DNA of 64,000 nt. Origin: Acidiphilium sp. 37-60-79. GTDB taxonomy: Bacteria > Pseudomonadota > Alphaproteobacteria > Acetobacterales > Acetobacteraceae. Under the pieces are notes generated by a model, which worked only from the letters and a program-made list of their open reading frames with translations, was not told where the DNA came from and searched no databases. This document shows positions 1 to 17,724 of the stretch, piece after piece. A program made the position numbers and the translations under genes. The stretch lies in contig NCBV01000006.1 in assembly GCA_002279355.1 (NCBI GenBank), forward strand, positions 87,655 through 151,654. The letters run 5' to 3'. The stretch's first letter is position 1. Every line of letters starts with the position of its first letter.

Positions 1-183
1 GACGGCTTGATGCACGTCGCCTTTTTTGACCTTGCCACGCGGGATCGCGTCCTTCACCGACACCACGATCACATCGCCGACCGAAGCGGTCTTACGCTTC
101 GAGCCGCCGAGCACCTTGATGCACTGAACCCGACGGGCTCCGGAATTATCGGCAACGTCCAGATTGGATTCGACGATAATCAT
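1..183 (-). CDS. rplN: 50S ribosomal protein L14, N-terminal part
   Basis: Large-subunit protein that sits at the subunit interface and contacts 23S rRNA. The 61 visible residues begin [19 protein letters not shown] and continue with the CIKVLGG and [14 protein letters not shown] stretches, the classic L14 N-terminal beta-barrel signature. The window edge removes about the last half (the family is near 122 residues). It is the last visible gene of the minus-strand S10/spc run and lies one base beyond the rpsQ stop, so it is surely co-transcribed. Identity is secure; only the length is unknown. Confidence 0.95.
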   Translation of the reverse strand, partial: MIIVESNLDVADNSGARRVQCIKVLGGSKRKTASVGDVIVVSVKDAIPRGKVKKGDVHQAV

Positions 184-184
184 T

Positions 185-463
185 TCAGGCTCCCTGTGCT
201 GCGACGTCGGGCTGGGCGGCAAGCGCCGCGCCATTCCGCTCGGTTACCGTCCAGGTCTTGCGCTTGCTGATCGGCGCGCATTCTTCAATGCGAACCTGAT
301 CGCCAATGGCGCAAATATTCGCCTCGTCATGCGCCGCGTATTTCTTTGAACGGCGAATAAACTTCTTATACAGCGGATGCATGACGCGACGCTCGACAAG
401 AACCGTGACGGTCTTGTCCATTTTGTCGCTCACGACCCGCCCAGTTAGGACGCGTTTCGGCAT
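185..463 (-). CDS. rpsQ: 30S ribosomal protein S17
   Basis: Primary-binding small-subunit protein that binds 16S rRNA helices 7 and 11 through an OB-fold. The 92 residues start [20 protein letters not shown], and the core [20 protein letters not shown] and [16 protein letters not shown] segments match S17. The length is slightly above the usual 80-85 because of an Ala/Gln-rich C-terminal tail. It lies 12 bases after rpmC and one base before rplN in the same operon. Confidence is very high from the conserved core and the gene order. Confidence 0.97.
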   Translation of the reverse strand: MPKRVLTGRVVSDKMDKTVTVLVERRVMHPLYKKFIRRSKKYAAHDEANICAIGDQVRIEECAPISKRKTWTVTERNGAALAAQPDVAAQGA

Positions 464-475
464 CGATCGAACCCC

Positions 476-697
476 TCAAGCCTTCACGGTCGAGCGCGCA
501 CGCTCGGCCAAAATGGTCTTCACTCGCGCAACCGATCGCCGAACCTTGCGAATCTGGCTGGTATTCTCTTGCTGGCCGGTTGCCCGCTGAAAGCGCAGAT
601 TCAACTGCTCGCGCTTCAGATCCAACAACAACGCCTCGACCTCATCGGGGGTTTTCACCCGAATATCGATGGCTTTGTTCAACTCGCCCTTGCTCAT
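476..697 (-). CDS. rpmC: 50S ribosomal protein L29
   Basis: Small helical protein near the polypeptide exit tunnel, part of the docking site for trigger factor and SRP. The protein has 73 residues, beginning [20 protein letters not shown], with the diagnostic [16 protein letters not shown] stretch and the C-terminal [15 protein letters not shown] helix. An upstream in-frame extension exists but runs through rplP. The ATG at 697 was chosen because it gives the family length and follows rplP by one base. Co-transcribed with the S10 cluster. Confidence 0.95.
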   Translation of the reverse strand: MSKGELNKAIDIRVKTPDEVEALLLDLKREQLNLRFQRATGQQENTSQIRKVRRSVARVKTILAERARSTVKA

Positions 698-698
698 C

Positions 699-1115
699 TC
701 AGGACTCCCCGATCCGGGTGACGATTTTGGTGCGAATCGGCAGCTTCGCCGCGCCCAGCGTGAGCGCTTCACGCGCAATCGGCTCGGCAACGCCGTCGAT
801 TTCAAACATGATCCGGCCCGGATGGACACGAGCAACCCAGAATTCCGGGCTGCCTTTGCCTGAGCCCATACGAACTTCGGCCGGCTTGGTGGAGACCGGC
901 AGATCCGGGAAAATCCGGATCCATACACGGCCAGCACGCTTCATTTGCCGGGTGATCGCCCGACGAGCTGCCTCGATTTGACGGGCCGTGATGCGCTCCG
1001 GCTCCAAGGCTTTCAGGCCATAGGCGCCAAAATTGAGCTGCGTGTTCCCCTTGGCCAGACCGTGGATACGGCCTTTATGGGCTTTGCGGAATTTCGTGCG
1101 CTTGGGTGACAACAT
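699..1115 (-). CDS. rplP: 50S ribosomal protein L16
   Basis: Large-subunit protein near the A-site finger and the elbow of A-site tRNA, important for late 50S assembly. The 138 residues start [16 protein letters not shown] and contain [25 protein letters not shown] and the [17 protein letters not shown] loop, all hallmark L16 sequence. The length matches the family (about 136). It lies 11 bases downstream of rpsC and one base before rpmC, in the conserved rpsC-rplP-rpmC-rpsQ order. Confidence 0.98.
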   Translation of the reverse strand: MLSPKRTKFRKAHKGRIHGLAKGNTQLNFGAYGLKALEPERITARQIEAARRAITRQMKRAGRVWIRIFPDLPVSTKPAEVRMGSGKGSPEFWVARVHPGRIMFEIDGVAEPIAREALTLGAAKLPIRTKIVTRIGES

Positions 1116-1126
1116 ATCCTATCTCC

Positions 1127-1804
1127 TCAGCGCTGCGGCGCCTGTTCGGCGGCACGGCGGTCTTGCGCCATCGGATCATGCGCCATGATCTCGCCCTTAA
1201 AGATCCAAACCTTCACGCCGCATGTGCCATACGTGGTCATGGCGGTCGCGACGCCGTAATCGATGTCCGCGCGGAGCGTGTGCAACGGCACCCGACCTTC
1301 GCGATACCATTCTGCGCGGGCAATTTCGGCGCCACCAAGGCGACCGCCGCAATTGATCCGAATACCTTGCGCACCCAACCGCATGGCCGATTGCACCGCA
1401 CGCTTCATGGCGCGGCGGAACGCGACCCGGCGCTCAAGCTGTTGGGCGATGTTCTCGGCCACCAGCGTTGCATCGATTTCCGGTTTGCGGATCTCGACAA
1501 TGTTGAGTGACACATCGGCCTTCGCCATGGTCGACAATTCTTTTTTCAGCGCGTCGATGTCCTGACCCTTCTTGCCGATCACCACGCCCGGACGGGCCGC
1601 ATAGATGGTGACGCGCGGCTTTTTGCCGGGACGCTCGATGATCACTTTCGAAATGCCCGCACCCGACAGGCGCTTGCGCAAAAACTCACGCAATTTGAGA
1701 TCGTCATGCAGCAACGCGGCGTAGTCAGCGCCCGCGTACCAACGGCTGTCCCAAGTGCGGTTGATGCCGAGCCGAAGCCCGATCGGATTAACCTTGTGAC
1801 CCAT
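1127..1804 (-). CDS. rpsC: 30S ribosomal protein S3
   Basis: Small-subunit protein of the head, lining the mRNA entry channel with helicase activity together with S4 and S5. The 225 residues begin [22 protein letters not shown]; the KH domain with [20 protein letters not shown] sits around residues 70-90 and the C-terminal [31 protein letters not shown] region follows. Its ATG overlaps the rplV stop by one base, so translation is probably coupled. Length and order are normal for alphaproteobacteria. Confidence 0.98.
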   Translation of the reverse strand: MGHKVNPIGLRLGINRTWDSRWYAGADYAALLHDDLKLREFLRKRLSGAGISKVIIERPGKKPRVTIYAARPGVVIGKKGQDIDALKKELSTMAKADVSLNIVEIRKPEIDATLVAENIAQQLERRVAFRRAMKRAVQSAMRLGAQGIRINCGGRLGGAEIARAEWYREGRVPLHTLRADIDYGVATAMTTYGTCGVKVWIFKGEIMAHDPMAQDRRAAEQAPQR

Positions 1805-2280
1805 TACGCTTGCGCCCCTATCGTTTCGGCGGGTTGAGCTGCTGCACCGGTCGCGGCTGCCGTGCCAGGACGCTTACGCCCGGCGGCGCGCCGCTCTGCC
1901 TTGGTGAGAATGTCGCGCTCGGCGACCACGATGCGCAAATGGCTAAACCATTTTTCCACCCGGGCCGCCTTACCGCGACCACGCGCCTGGAACCGGCGCA
2001 TGACTACGCCGCGCCCAACATCGGCAGTGGTGACAACCAGCCGGTCGACATCGAGCTGATGGTTATTCTCAGCATTCGCAATGGCGCTTTCCAGCACTTT
2101 TTTAACCTGCTGGGCAATGCGCCGCTTGCTGAAGGTCAGCGACGACAGCGCGCTACCCGCCGGCAGATTGCGGATCGAGGCGGCGACCAAATTGAGCTTG
2201 CGCGGGCTAACGCGAATGTTCCGCAGCACGGCCTCTGATTCGGTTTCCGCCAACATGCGGGGGTGATTGGGTTTGCTCAT
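1804..2280 (-). CDS. rplV: 50S ribosomal protein L22
   Basis: Exit-tunnel protein whose beta-hairpin reaches the tunnel wall and whose mutations give macrolide resistance. The 158 residues carry [19 protein letters not shown] near the start, the [16 protein letters not shown] segment, and the hairpin region [28 protein letters not shown]. It is longer than the usual 110-130 residues because of an N-terminal extension of about 14 residues and an Ala/Pro-rich C-terminal tail. Its stop overlaps the rpsC start by one base. The tail is the only unusual part and may be a lineage trait. Confidence 0.97.
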   Translation of the reverse strand: MSKPNHPRMLAETESEAVLRNIRVSPRKLNLVAASIRNLPAGSALSSLTFSKRRIAQQVKKVLESAIANAENNHQLDVDRLVVTTADVGRGVVMRRFQARGRGKAARVEKWFSHLRIVVAERDILTKAERRAAGRKRPGTAAATGAAAQPAETIGAQA

Positions 2281-2281
2281 C

Positions 2282-2560
2282 TTAGCCTCGCTTCGCCTTT
2301 TTATCGGCCGCGTGGCCGGAGAATGTGCGGGTTGGCGAGAATTCCCCGAATTTATGGCCCACCATATTTTCGTTCACCTGCACCGGCAGGAATTTCTTGC
2401 CGTTATAGACCCCGAAAGTGAGGCCGACGAATTGCGGCAGGATTGTGGAACGGCGCGACCAGATTTTAATAATCTCGTTGCGACCGGACGCACGTGACGT
2501 TTCCGCCTTGCCCAACAAATACCCGTCCACGAACGGGCCTTTCCATACCGAGCGTGACAT
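2282..2560 (-). CDS. rpsS: 30S ribosomal protein S19
   Basis: Small-subunit head protein that forms a complex with S13 and contacts bridge B1a and the tRNA sites. The 92 residues begin [16 protein letters not shown] and include [26 protein letters not shown] and [23 protein letters not shown] sequence (here [18 protein letters not shown]), diagnostic of S19. The length is as expected. It lies two bases after rplB and one base before rplV within the S10 operon. Confidence 0.98.
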   Translation of the reverse strand: MSRSVWKGPFVDGYLLGKAETSRASGRNEIIKIWSRRSTILPQFVGLTFGVYNGKKFLPVQVNENMVGHKFGEFSPTRTFSGHAADKKAKRG

Positions 2561-2562
2561 GA

Positions 2563-3396
2563 TTAGCCCTTTCCGCTCTTGCGGCGACGGATAATAAGAT
2601 CATCCGTGCGTTTGTTGCCGCGCGTTTTATACCCTTTGGTCGGCTTGCCCCACGGCGTGACCGGATGACGACCACCCGACGTGCGCCCTTCGCCACCACC
2701 CAACGGGTGATCCACCGGGTTCATCGACACACCACGATTGTGCGGGCGACGACCCAACCAACGATTACGACCGGCCTTGCCGAGTTGCTGGTTCGAATGG
2801 TCCGGATTGGATACCGCCCCGATCGACGCCATGCATTCGCCGCGAATCAGGCGAAGCTCACCCGACATCAGCTTAACCTGAGCATAGCCCTGATCTTTGC
2901 CGACGAGCTGGGCAAAAGTTCCCGCTGACCGCGCCATTTTACCACCGGCGCCAGCCTTCAGCTCGATATTGTGAATAATCGTGCCGACCGGGATCGCGGC
3001 AAGCGGCATCGCATTACCCGGCTTGATGTCAACTTTCACACCCGAGACAACCTCATCGCCCACTTTCAGGCGTTGCGGCGCGAGAATATAGGCCAATTCA
3101 CCATCAGCATATTTGAGCAGAGCCAGAAACGCCGAACGGTTCGGGTCATATTCTAGGCGCTCAACCGTCGCAGCAACACCATGCTTGCGGCGCTTGAAAT
3201 CCACAATACGATAGGTGCGCTTATGTCCGCCGCCCCGGAAATAGCTTGTGGTGCGACCGTGATTATTGCGCCCGCCCGTAGAATGCTTACCCTCGGTCAA
3301 TCCTTTGACCGGCTTGCCTTTCCACAACTCGCTGCGCTCGATCAGAACGGTGCCGCGAAGGCTCGCCGTGACCGGTTTGAAATGCTTAAGTGCCAT
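2563..3396 (-). CDS. rplB: 50S ribosomal protein L2
   Basis: One of the most conserved large-subunit proteins, needed for subunit association and for the peptidyl transferase centre. The 277 residues start [16 protein letters not shown] and carry [22 protein letters not shown], the SH3-like core, and the C-terminal [20 protein letters not shown] loop with the conserved His of the [10 protein letters not shown] motif. The length matches the 273-278 range of the family. It lies 14 bases downstream of rplW and precedes rpsS. Confidence 0.99.
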   Translation of the reverse strand: MALKHFKPVTASLRGTVLIERSELWKGKPVKGLTEGKHSTGGRNNHGRTTSYFRGGGHKRTYRIVDFKRRKHGVAATVERLEYDPNRSAFLALLKYADGELAYILAPQRLKVGDEVVSGVKVDIKPGNAMPLAAIPVGTIIHNIELKAGAGGKMARSAGTFAQLVGKDQGYAQVKLMSGELRLIRGECMASIGAVSNPDHSNQQLGKAGRNRWLGRRPHNRGVSMNPVDHPLGGGEGRTSGGRHPVTPWGKPTKGYKTRGNKRTDDLIIRRRKSGKG

Positions 3397-3410
3397 GTGT
3401 CAGCCCTGCC

Positions 3411-3797
3411 TCACGCCAGACGCGCTGTGAAATCGATCGACTGACCTTCGGCCAGCGTCACGAACGCTTTTTTCACATCCGAACGCACGCCCGGACGCCC
3501 TTTGAACTGCTTGGTCTTGCCCTTTTGCACCAGCGTATTTACGCCGAGCACCTTGACCCCAAACAAACCCTCAACCGCCGCCTTAATCATCGGCTTAGTC
3601 GCCTCAAGCGAAACCTTGAACACTACTTGGTTGCGCTCAGACAACGCTGTCGATTTCTCAGTGATCACCGGACCGCGAATAATATCGAACATTTTTTCGC
3701 GCGCGATCACCAAACCCGGTGCTGGCTTGTTGCCACGGGGCGCCGGCTTGGCTTTTTTCGCGACAATCTTGCTGTCGATTTGCGCCGTATCGCTCAT
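3411..3797 (-). CDS. rplW: 50S ribosomal protein L23 with N-terminal extension
   Basis: Exit-tunnel protein and main docking site for trigger factor, SRP and SecYEG. Residues 36-128 ([59 protein letters not shown]) match L23. The first 35 residues are a Lys/Ala/Pro-rich extension not found in the usual 97-100 residue protein. The long start is supported: a good CAGGAG Shine-Dalgarno lies seven bases before it and the ATG overlaps the rplD stop (ATGA), while the internal ATG at 3692 has no ribosome-binding site. The extension would project near the tunnel mouth. Confidence 0.95.
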   Translation of the reverse strand: MSDTAQIDSKIVAKKAKPAPRGNKPAPGLVIAREKMFDIIRGPVITEKSTALSERNQVVFKVSLEATKPMIKAAVEGLFGVKVLGVNTLVQKGKTKQFKGRPGVRSDVKKAFVTLAEGQSIDFTARLA

Positions 3798-4453
3798 GCG
3801 GCTTCTCCTGCAACGGCTGCACTTGCCGCGACCGGCTTGCCATCGAGGCGGGCGGTTAGACCCTCAAGCCCAGCGCGGGTAATCACCAGAACATCATGGT
3901 GCAAAATATCATAGACATTGGCACCCACCACCGGCAGCACATCGATGCCGATAATGTTGCGGCTGGCGCGCGCAAATCCTTCATCAACCACGTGATCGAC
4001 CACCAGGGTTTTGCCCCAGCCGAGCTTTTTAAGCTTGCCGTTCAATTCGCTGGTTTTTGATACACCGGCCACGCTATCGAGCACGATCAGCTTCCCGTCG
4101 CGCGCTTTTTGCGATAACGCCGAGATCAACCCGAGACGGCGGACCTTTTTATTCAGCGAATAGCCATGATCGCGGACCACTGGACCGTGAACCACACCAC
4201 CGGTGCGGAACTGCGGGGCGCGCAAGCTGCCTTGACGCGCGCTACCCGTACCTTTCTGGCGGAACGGCTTTTTCGTGGTGCCCTGCACCTCGCCCATGCC
4301 TTTGGTTTTATGCGTGCCAGCCCGGCGCTTTGCGAGCTGCCAATGCACAACACGGGCCATAATGTCAGGGCGCGGACGGACGCCAAAATAGGCTTCCGGC
4401 AATGTCGCTTTGCCCGCTTGCGCTGCATCCAGCGTTGTGACGTCGATTTCCAT
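3794..4453 (-). CDS. rplD: 50S ribosomal protein L4
   Basis: Large-subunit protein whose long loop lines the exit tunnel; in enterobacteria it also represses the S10 operon, which is not shown here. The 219 residues include the tunnel loop [26 protein letters not shown] around residues 60-85 and the C-terminal globular region ending in [14 protein letters not shown]. The ATG at 4453 is preferred over the adjacent upstream GTG because AAGGAG lies seven bases before it. The stop overlaps the rplW start (ATGA), indicating coupling. Confidence 0.97.
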   Translation of the reverse strand: MEIDVTTLDAAQAGKATLPEAYFGVRPRPDIMARVVHWQLAKRRAGTHKTKGMGEVQGTTKKPFRQKGTGSARQGSLRAPQFRTGGVVHGPVVRDHGYSLNKKVRRLGLISALSQKARDGKLIVLDSVAGVSKTSELNGKLKKLGWGKTLVVDHVVDEGFARASRNIIGIDVLPVVGANVYDILHHDVLVITRAGLEGLTARLDGKPVAASAAVAGEAA

Positions 4454-4464
4454 CACGATTCTCC

Positions 4465-5139
4465 TTACGCCTTCAACGCAGCGGGATACGCCGCTTCGGC
4501 CGGACGAGCGCGCTTGATCGCGTCGCGCACCAGCACATAGCCTTGTTTTGCACCGGGAACCGCGCCCTTGATCATCAGCAGGCCACGCGCCTCATCGATT
4601 CCAGCAATTTCGAGGTTCATCGTGGTGATCCGCTTATCACCGAGATGCCCGGCCATTTTTTTGTTCTTGAAGGTCTTGCCCGGATCCTGACGGTTACCGG
4701 TCGAGCCCAAGCTACGATGGCTGATCGACACGCCGTGCGACGCTTCAAGACCCGCGAAGTTCCAACGCTTCATACCGCCAGCAAAGCCCTTACCCTTGCT
4801 GATACCAGCAACGTCGACCTTCTGACCGACCACGAAATGGGCAGGCGACAACACTTGTCCCGGCTCCAACGTCGCATCCTCAGCCACCCGGAATTCGACC
4901 AGCTTCATCGCTGGCTCCACCTTCGCCTTGGCGAAATGGCCCTTGTTTGGCTTGGTCACGTTTTTCGTCTTCGCGTGGCCATAGCCAAGCTGCACTGACA
5001 CATAGCCGTCCGATTCGACGGTTTTTGCCGCCACCACCCGCACGTCATCCATGTGCAGCACGGTGACCGGCACGTGAGTGCCGTCATCCTTGAACAACCG
5101 GGTCATACCCAGCTTTTTCGCGATTACACCGGTACGCAT
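4465..5139 (-). CDS. rplC: 50S ribosomal protein L3
   Basis: Early-assembly protein that binds near the 3' end of 23S rRNA and reaches toward the peptidyl transferase centre. The 224 residues begin [20 protein letters not shown] and contain [49 protein letters not shown], the L3 signature with the Gln that is methylated in E. coli. Fourteen further in-frame residues upstream were excluded because family members start at MRTG. It follows rpsJ by 22 bases. Confidence 0.97.
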   Translation of the reverse strand: MRTGVIAKKLGMTRLFKDDGTHVPVTVLHMDDVRVVAAKTVESDGYVSVQLGYGHAKTKNVTKPNKGHFAKAKVEPAMKLVEFRVAEDATLEPGQVLSPAHFVVGQKVDVAGISKGKGFAGGMKRWNFAGLEASHGVSISHRSLGSTGNRQDPGKTFKNKKMAGHLGDKRITTMNLEIAGIDEARGLLMIKGAVPGAKQGYVLVRDAIKRARPAEAAYPAALKA

Positions 5140-5161
5140 CACATTACTTCCAGATTTATTC

Positions 5162-5470
5162 TTAGATCTTGATCTCAACATCGACGCCGGCAGCCAGATC
5201 GAGCTTCATCAAAGCATCAACCGTCTGAGCCGTCGGTTCGACAATATCGAGCAAGCGGCGATGGGTCCGGATTTCGAACTGCTCGCGGCTTTTTTTATCA
5301 ACATGCGGCGAACGGTTCACCGTGAACCGCTCAATATGAGTCGGCAGCGGGATTGGGCCCCGCACCTGAGCGCCGGTGCGCTTCGCCGTGTTCACAATCT
5401 CTTTGGTGCTGTTATCCAGCACGCGGTGATCATAAGCCTTGAGGCGAATGCGAATGTTTTGACTATCCAT
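5162..5470 (-). CDS. rpsJ: 30S ribosomal protein S10
   Basis: Small-subunit head protein that doubles as the NusE antitermination factor, pairing with NusB and binding NusG. The 102 residues start [21 protein letters not shown] and include [35 protein letters not shown], the full S10 signature. The ATG at 5470 gives the standard length; the 17 upstream in-frame residues are spurious. It opens the S10 cluster and is separated from tuf by 68 bases holding a stable hairpin. Confidence 0.97.
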   Translation of the reverse strand: MDSQNIRIRLKAYDHRVLDNSTKEIVNTAKRTGAQVRGPIPLPTHIERFTVNRSPHVDKKSREQFEIRTHRRLLDIVEPTAQTVDALMKLDLAAGVDVEIKI

Positions 5471-5500
5471 CGTCTTACCTGTCACTCTTCCAGCGCCCAG

Positions 5501-5523
5501 ACTTGCCCCGGAAGGGGGCAAGT
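5501..5523 (-). promoter_or_regulatory. GC-rich hairpin between tuf and rpsJ
   Basis: A perfect 9-bp stem (5501-5509 with 5515-5523) and a 5-base loop lie in the tuf-rpsJ gap. There is no U-run after it, so it is not a standard terminator. It could be a processing site, an mRNA-stability element or a weak attenuator that adjusts the EF-Tu to S10-operon ratio. The structure is seen directly; the function is inference. Confidence 0.4.
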
Positions 5524-5538
5524 CCGAACTCTACTTAC

Positions 5539-6726
5539 TTACTTCGTAATCTTTGCAACGACGCCCGAACCAACGGTCCGCCCACCTTCACGAATGGCGA
5601 AGCGCAGACCTTCATCCATCGCAATCGGGGCGATCAGTTCAACCGAGATCGTCACGTTATCGCCCGGCACCACCATCTCGACACCTTCCGGCAACGTCAC
5701 CACGCCGGTCACATCGGTGGTGCGGAAATAGAATTGCGGACGATAATTGGTGAAGAATGGCGTATGACGGCCACCTTCTTCTTTCGTGAGAATATAAGCC
5801 TGACCGCCGAAGGTGGTGTGCGGTGTGATCGAGCCGGGTGCGGCCAGAACTTGGCCGCGCTCAACGTCTTCGCGCTTGGTGCCACGCAGCAGGGCGCCAA
5901 TATTATCGCCCGCTTCACCTTGATCGAGCAGCTTGCGGAACATTTCCACGCCGGTCACGATCGTCTTTACCGTCGGCTTCAAGCCAACGATTTCAACTTC
6001 GTCGCCAGTTTTCACAATGCCGCGCTCAACACGACCGGTAACCACGGTGCCGCGGCCCGAGATCGAGAACACGTCTTCAACCGGCATCAGGAACGGCTTG
6101 TCCTTGGCGCGTTCCGGCTGCGGAATGTAAGAATCAACCGCCGCCATCAGTTCGAGCACGGCTTGCTCTCCAATTTCCGGCTGCTTGTCTTCGAGAGCAC
6201 ACAAAGCCGAGCCCTTGATGATGGGGATATCATCACCGGGGAAGTCGTATTTGCTCAGCAGCTCGCGCACTTCCATTTCGACCAGCTCGACCAGATCGGG
6301 GTCAGCCATGTCCATTTTATTCAGGAACACGACCAGCGCCGGCACACCGACCTGACGGGCGAGCAGAATATGCTCGCGGGTCTGCGGCATCGGGCCATCA
6401 GCAGCCGACACAACCAGGATTGCGCCGTCCATCTGCGCCGCACCGGTGATCATGTTCTTCACATAATCAGCATGGCCGGGGCAATCGACGTGGGCGTAGT
6501 GGCGATTGGCGGTTTCATATTCCACGTGCGCGGTTGCGATCGTGATGCCACGAGCGCGCTCCTCAGGGGCGGCATCGATGCTGTCATAGGCGCGGAACGT
6601 CGCGCCACCGGACTTTGCCAACACCTTGGTGATGGCCGCCGTAAGCGACGTCTTGCCATGATCGACGTGGCCGATCGTGCCAATGTTGCAATGGGGTTTG
6701 TTACGTTCGAATTTTGCCTTAGCCAT
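5539..6726 (-). CDS. tuf: Elongation factor Tu
   Basis: GTPase that delivers aminoacyl-tRNA to the ribosomal A site. The 395 residues carry every G motif: G1 GHVDHGKT near residue 19, G2 RGITIAT near 58, G3 DCPGH near 80, G4 NKMD near 135 and G5 SAL near 173, then domains 2 and 3 ([37 protein letters not shown]). The length is normal. It follows rpsG directly with a 79-base gap; the usual intervening fusA gene is absent. A second tuf copy elsewhere is common in proteobacteria but cannot be judged here. Confidence 0.98.
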   Translation of the reverse strand: MAKAKFERNKPHCNIGTIGHVDHGKTSLTAAITKVLAKSGGATFRAYDSIDAAPEERARGITIATAHVEYETANRHYAHVDCPGHADYVKNMITGAAQMDGAILVVSAADGPMPQTREHILLARQVGVPALVVFLNKMDMADPDLVELVEMEVRELLSKYDFPGDDIPIIKGSALCALEDKQPEIGEQAVLELMAAVDSYIPQPERAKDKPFLMPVEDVFSISGRGTVVTGRVERGIVKTGDEVEIVGLKPTVKTIVTGVEMFRKLLDQGEAGDNIGALLRGTKREDVERGQVLAAPGSITPHTTFGGQAYILTKEEGGRHTPFFTNYRPQFYFRTTDVTGVVTLPEGVEMVVPGDNVTISVELIAPIAMDEGLRFAIREGGRTVGSGVVAKITK

Positions 6727-6805
6727 GATGATCTCCGTGACGTAGCTTGGACCGCATCGAAACCGATACGGAAAATGTTGGAACCGGTTCGACTAACTCT
6801 GCGAC

Positions 6806-7282
6806 TTACCAGCGGTAATGGCTGAAAGCCTTGTTGGCTTCGGCCATCCGATGCGTATCTTCGCGCTTCTTTACCGCCGCACCACGGTTGTTCACCGCAT
6901 CCAGCAGTTCGTTGGAGAGACGATCCTCCATCGTGTGCTCGCCGCGCTTGCGCGCCGCATCGATAATCCAGCGAATCGCCAGCGCTTGACGACGCTCAGT
7001 CCGCACTTCGACCGGGACCTGATAGGTGGCGCCACCAACGCGACGTGAGCGCACCTCGATGGCCGGCTTCACATTATCCAGCGCCTCATGGAACATCCGC
7101 ACCGGATCGGCATTCTGGCCGCCGCGACGCTTCAGGCTATCCAACGCGCCATAAACAATGGACTCGGCGGCTGATTTTTTGCCGTCATACATGAGCACAT
7201 TCATGAAACGACTAATGACGGTGTCGCCGAATTTCGGATCCGGCAAAACCTCGCGCTTGACCGCGCGGTGACGTCTGCTCAC
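6806..7282 (-). CDS. rpsG: 30S ribosomal protein S7
   Basis: Primary-binding protein that nucleates the 30S head and touches the E-site tRNA. The 158 residues begin [20 protein letters not shown] and contain [38 protein letters not shown] and the C-terminal [21 protein letters not shown], all typical. The start is GTG, seven bases after a perfect AAGGAG. It lies 11 bases downstream of rpsL. Downstream one would expect fusA, but tuf follows. Confidence 0.98.
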   Translation of the reverse strand: MSRRHRAVKREVLPDPKFGDTVISRFMNVLMYDGKKSAAESIVYGALDSLKRRGGQNADPVRMFHEALDNVKPAIEVRSRRVGGATYQVPVEVRTERRQALAIRWIIDAARKRGEHTMEDRLSNELLDAVNNRGAAVKKREDTHRMAEANKAFSHYRW

Positions 7283-7293
7283 TGCTGATCTCC

Positions 7294-7665
7294 TTACTTC
7301 GGACGCTTCGCGCCATACAGCGACCGGCGCTGACGGCGTTTAGCGATGCCCTGGGTGTCGAGCACGCCACGCAGGATGTGATAGCGAACGCCCGGCAAAT
7401 CCTTCACGCGGCCGCCACGAATGAGGACCACCGAGTGCTCCTGCAAATTATGGCCTTCGCCCGGAATATAGCTCACCACCTCAAAGCCGTTGGTGAGGCG
7501 CACCTTGGCAACCTTACGCAAAGCTGAGTTGGGCTTCTTCGGCGTGACTGTATACACGCGGGTGCAAACGCCGCGCTTTTGCGGGCAGCCTTGCAGGGCG
7601 GGCACCTTATTGCGCTTCGGTCGTGCTTCACGCCCATTGGCGATCATTTGGTTCGTCGTCGGCAT
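7294..7665 (-). CDS. rpsL: 30S ribosomal protein S12
   Basis: Decoding-site protein that controls accuracy and is the streptomycin target partner. The 123 residues begin [20 protein letters not shown] and include the [20 protein letters not shown] and [16 protein letters not shown] loops. Both lysines where substitutions give streptomycin resistance or dependence are wild type. Two tandem ATG codons exist; the second (7665) sits six bases after AAAGGA and gives the family start. First gene of the str/S10 transcript, with a candidate promoter at 7858-7886. Confidence 0.97.
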   Translation of the reverse strand: MPTTNQMIANGREARPKRNKVPALQGCPQKRGVCTRVYTVTPKKPNSALRKVAKVRLTNGFEVVSYIPGEGHNLQEHSVVLIRGGRVKDLPGVRYHILRGVLDTQGIAKRRQRRSLYGAKRPK

Positions 7666-7857
7666 CATCAATCCTTTGTTCGGCCGGCGGGCTCATACAA
7701 CCGGCTGCTCATACAAAATACCGCAACCAGAGGCACACCCCTGTTTGCGGACTACCCTTACTTGCGACCTAAGCCGGAGCGAAACACCGGCGGCACCGCA
7801 AGCTTGAGACATCGAGAGCAGCGCGACCGGACGAACCGCGTCTTCGCTGAAGGCGCA

Positions 7858-7886
7858 CCCTTAGGGGGAGCAGCAAAGCAAGTCAA
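7858..7886 (-). promoter_or_regulatory. Candidate rpsL promoter
   Basis: On the minus strand a TTGACT hexamer (7881-7886) is followed after 17 bases by TAAGGG (7858-7863). The -35 match is good, the -10 is weak, which is common for alphaproteobacterial ribosomal promoters. It sits just downstream of the rpoC terminator, exactly where a new start for rpsL-rpsG-tuf would be needed. Confidence 0.45.
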
Positions 7887-7910
7887 GCCGATTTGGTGGT
7901 TCGAATAAGA

Positions 7911-7942
7911 AAACGCCGACATCTTGGTGGATGTCGGCGTTT
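7911..7942 (-). terminator. Intrinsic terminator of the rpoBC operon
   Basis: Perfect inverted repeat with 13-bp arms (7911-7923 and 7930-7942) and a 6-base loop. Read on the minus strand it ends in GGCGTTTTCTTATTC, a U-rich tract after a GC-rich stem. It lies about 155 bases past the rpoC stop and before the candidate rpsL promoter, separating the two transcripts. Confidence 0.8.
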
Positions 7943-8043
7943 GATTTGCTGCATTGCTGCTATGACTCATGCCAAGACTCGCAGCGAGCGAGCCTTGGCA
8001 TGCGGTTGCTTGGGTCGTTGTTTTGGCAAACAACTTTAATTTT

Positions 8044-8096
8044 CTAGTGACCACTCTGATTCCGAAATCCAACGGATTTCAGAATCGGGACACTAG
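8044..8096. repeat. 53-base imperfect palindrome after rpoC
   Basis: Outer arms CTAGTG/CACTAG (8044-8049 and 8091-8096) enclose an inner 13-bp inverted repeat (8058-8070 and 8074-8086, one mismatch, loop AAC). It starts one base after the rpoC stop codon. The nested-palindrome form resembles REP/MITE-type dispersed elements, but copy number cannot be seen within this window. It may also act as an RNA 3'-end stabiliser. Confidence 0.5.
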
Positions 8097-8097
8097 C

Positions 8098-12273
<4,176 letters not shown>

Positions 12274-12280
12274 TCACGGG

Positions 12281-12304
12281 GCCGCCGGGCGGGAACCCGG
12301 CGGC
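12281..12304 (-). promoter_or_regulatory. GC-rich hairpin in the rpoB-rpoC gap
   Basis: Perfect 9-bp arms (12281-12289 with 12296-12304) with a 6-base loop end 20 bases before the rpoC start. No U-run follows. It is placed where it could affect mRNA processing or rpoC translation; that role is inference. Confidence 0.4.
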
Positions 12305-12339
12305 GGAATCGCCATTCATCATCAGAGGGCAGAAGCGGA

Positions 12340-16545
<4,206 letters not shown>

Positions 16546-16617
16546 ATTTTGACCCTATCCCGATCTGCACCCACGCCGACGAGCCCGAACGGCCCATCGC
16601 ATTTCGCCCGCACGCTA

Positions 16618-16642
16618 CCCCGGCATTGCCTTAATGCTGGGG
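16618..16642 (-). promoter_or_regulatory. Hairpin in the rplL-rpoB gap
   Basis: A 10-bp stem with one mismatch (16618-16627 with 16633-16642) and a 5-base loop lies in the 191-base gap between rplL and rpoB. In E. coli this gap holds a partial attenuator and an RNase III site that lower rpoBC expression relative to rplJL. The position fits the same role here, but no U-run is seen. Confidence 0.35.
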
Positions 16643-16736
16643 CACAACGCCGAACAGGCGGGCACCAAAGGGCACCCGCCGGTTCAACTCCAACAAGTCC
16701 CACCCAAGCCCCATTGGGGACCGGGCGGGATATGGA

Positions 16737-17117
16737 TTACTGGATTTCGACAGATGCGCCCTGCTCTTCCAGAACTTTCTTGATCTTCTCAGCTTCGTCC
16801 TTGGTCGCACCCTCTTTGACGGTCTTCGGTGCGCCTTCAACCAAGTCCTTCGCCTCTTTCAAGCCGAGACCGGTAATGGTCCGGATTTCCTTAATGACGT
16901 TAATCTTCTTGTCGCCGCCCGACTTCAGGATGACGTCAAATTCGGTCTTTTCCTCAACCGGAGCCGCCGCCGCGCCGCCGCCAGCAGGAGCCGCTGCGAC
17001 CGCAACCGGTGCGGCAGCCGAAACGCCCCACTTCTCTTCGAGCAGCTTTGAGAGTTCTGCCGCTTCAAGAACGGTAAGAGCCGAAAGTTCATCAACCAGC
17101 TTCGCTAGATCAGCCAT
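16737..17117 (-). CDS. rplL: 50S ribosomal protein L7/L12
   Basis: Stalk protein present in several copies, which recruits and stimulates the translational GTPases. The 126 residues comprise an N-terminal dimerisation domain ([22 protein letters not shown]), an Ala/Pro-rich flexible hinge around residues 35-55, and the C-terminal domain with [33 protein letters not shown] and [17 protein letters not shown]. The length is normal. It follows rplJ by 73 bases with an AAGGAT ribosome-binding site. Confidence 0.99.
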   Translation of the reverse strand: MADLAKLVDELSALTVLEAAELSKLLEEKWGVSAAAPVAVAAAPAGGGAAAAPVEEKTEFDVILKSGGDKKINVIKEIRTITGLGLKEAKDLVEGAPKTVKEGATKDEAEKIKKVLEEQGASVEIQ

Positions 17118-17190
17118 GTTCGTATATCCTTAATATGAGAGTTTGTGTGGTTCCATGCAAGCGCTATTCGCGCTTGCCAATTCAAGCCTG

Positions 17191-17724
17191 TCAGGCCGCC
17201 TCTTCCGTGGTGGCGTCATTTGCCTTGGCATAGGCCCCGAAGACCCGCGCGAGTTGCCCGGCCGGTGCCTGCAACACGCCCGCCACCTTCGTCGCCGGCG
17301 CTTGGATCAATCCAAGCAGCTTGGCGCGCAGCGCGTCGAGCGAGGGCAGTTCGGCAAGCGCCTTGACGCCAGATGCATCGAGCATCTGCGTTCCCAAAGC
17401 ACCACCGACCAGCACGAACTTCTCGTTGGTCTTGGCGAACTCGACGGCAGCTTTCGCCACGGCCACCGGGTCACGCGACCACGCAAGCGCGGTCGGACCT
17501 TTCAGCAGCGGCTTAATCCCGTCGAACCGGGTCCCATCCAGGGCGATATGAGCCAGACGGTTTTTCGCGACCTTGTATTGTGCACCCGCCGCCCGCATGC
17601 GCCGGCGCAACTCCGTGACATCGGCAACCGTCAACCCGTCATTGCGGGTGATAACGATCATCGAGGTCTCGGCGAACACCGTCGAAAGCTGGTCGACGAA
17701 ATCACGTTTTTCTGCGCGATCCAC
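17191..17724 (-). CDS. rplJ: 50S ribosomal protein L10
   Basis: Stalk base protein that anchors L7/L12 dimers and, in characterised bacteria, represses its own mRNA leader. The 177 residues begin (GTG) [20 protein letters not shown] and include [23 protein letters not shown] and the C-terminal L12-binding helix. An in-frame extension up to 17862 lacks family similarity; the GTG at 17724 follows GAGGAG by six bases and gives the usual length. The upstream 277 bases hold the presumed autoregulatory leader. Confidence 0.96.
   Translation of the reverse strand: MDRAEKRDFVDQLSTVFAETSMIVITRNDGLTVADVTELRRRMRAAGAQYKVAKNRLAHIALDGTRFDGIKPLLKGPTALAWSRDPVAVAKAAVEFAKTNEKFVLVGGALGTQMLDASGVKALAELPSLDALRAKLLGLIQAPATKVAGVLQAPAGQLARVFGAYAKANDATTEEAA

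Larger units (their letters stand above)
7666..8097. other. Gap between rpoC and rpsL
   Basis: This 432-base stretch has no convincing gene. From high to low coordinate on the transcribed minus strand it holds a long imperfect palindrome just after the rpoC stop, a strong intrinsic terminator, a candidate sigma-70 promoter and an rpsL leader of roughly 190 bases. Short reading frames present on both strands have no recognisable protein signature or ribosome-binding site. Confidence 0.7.
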
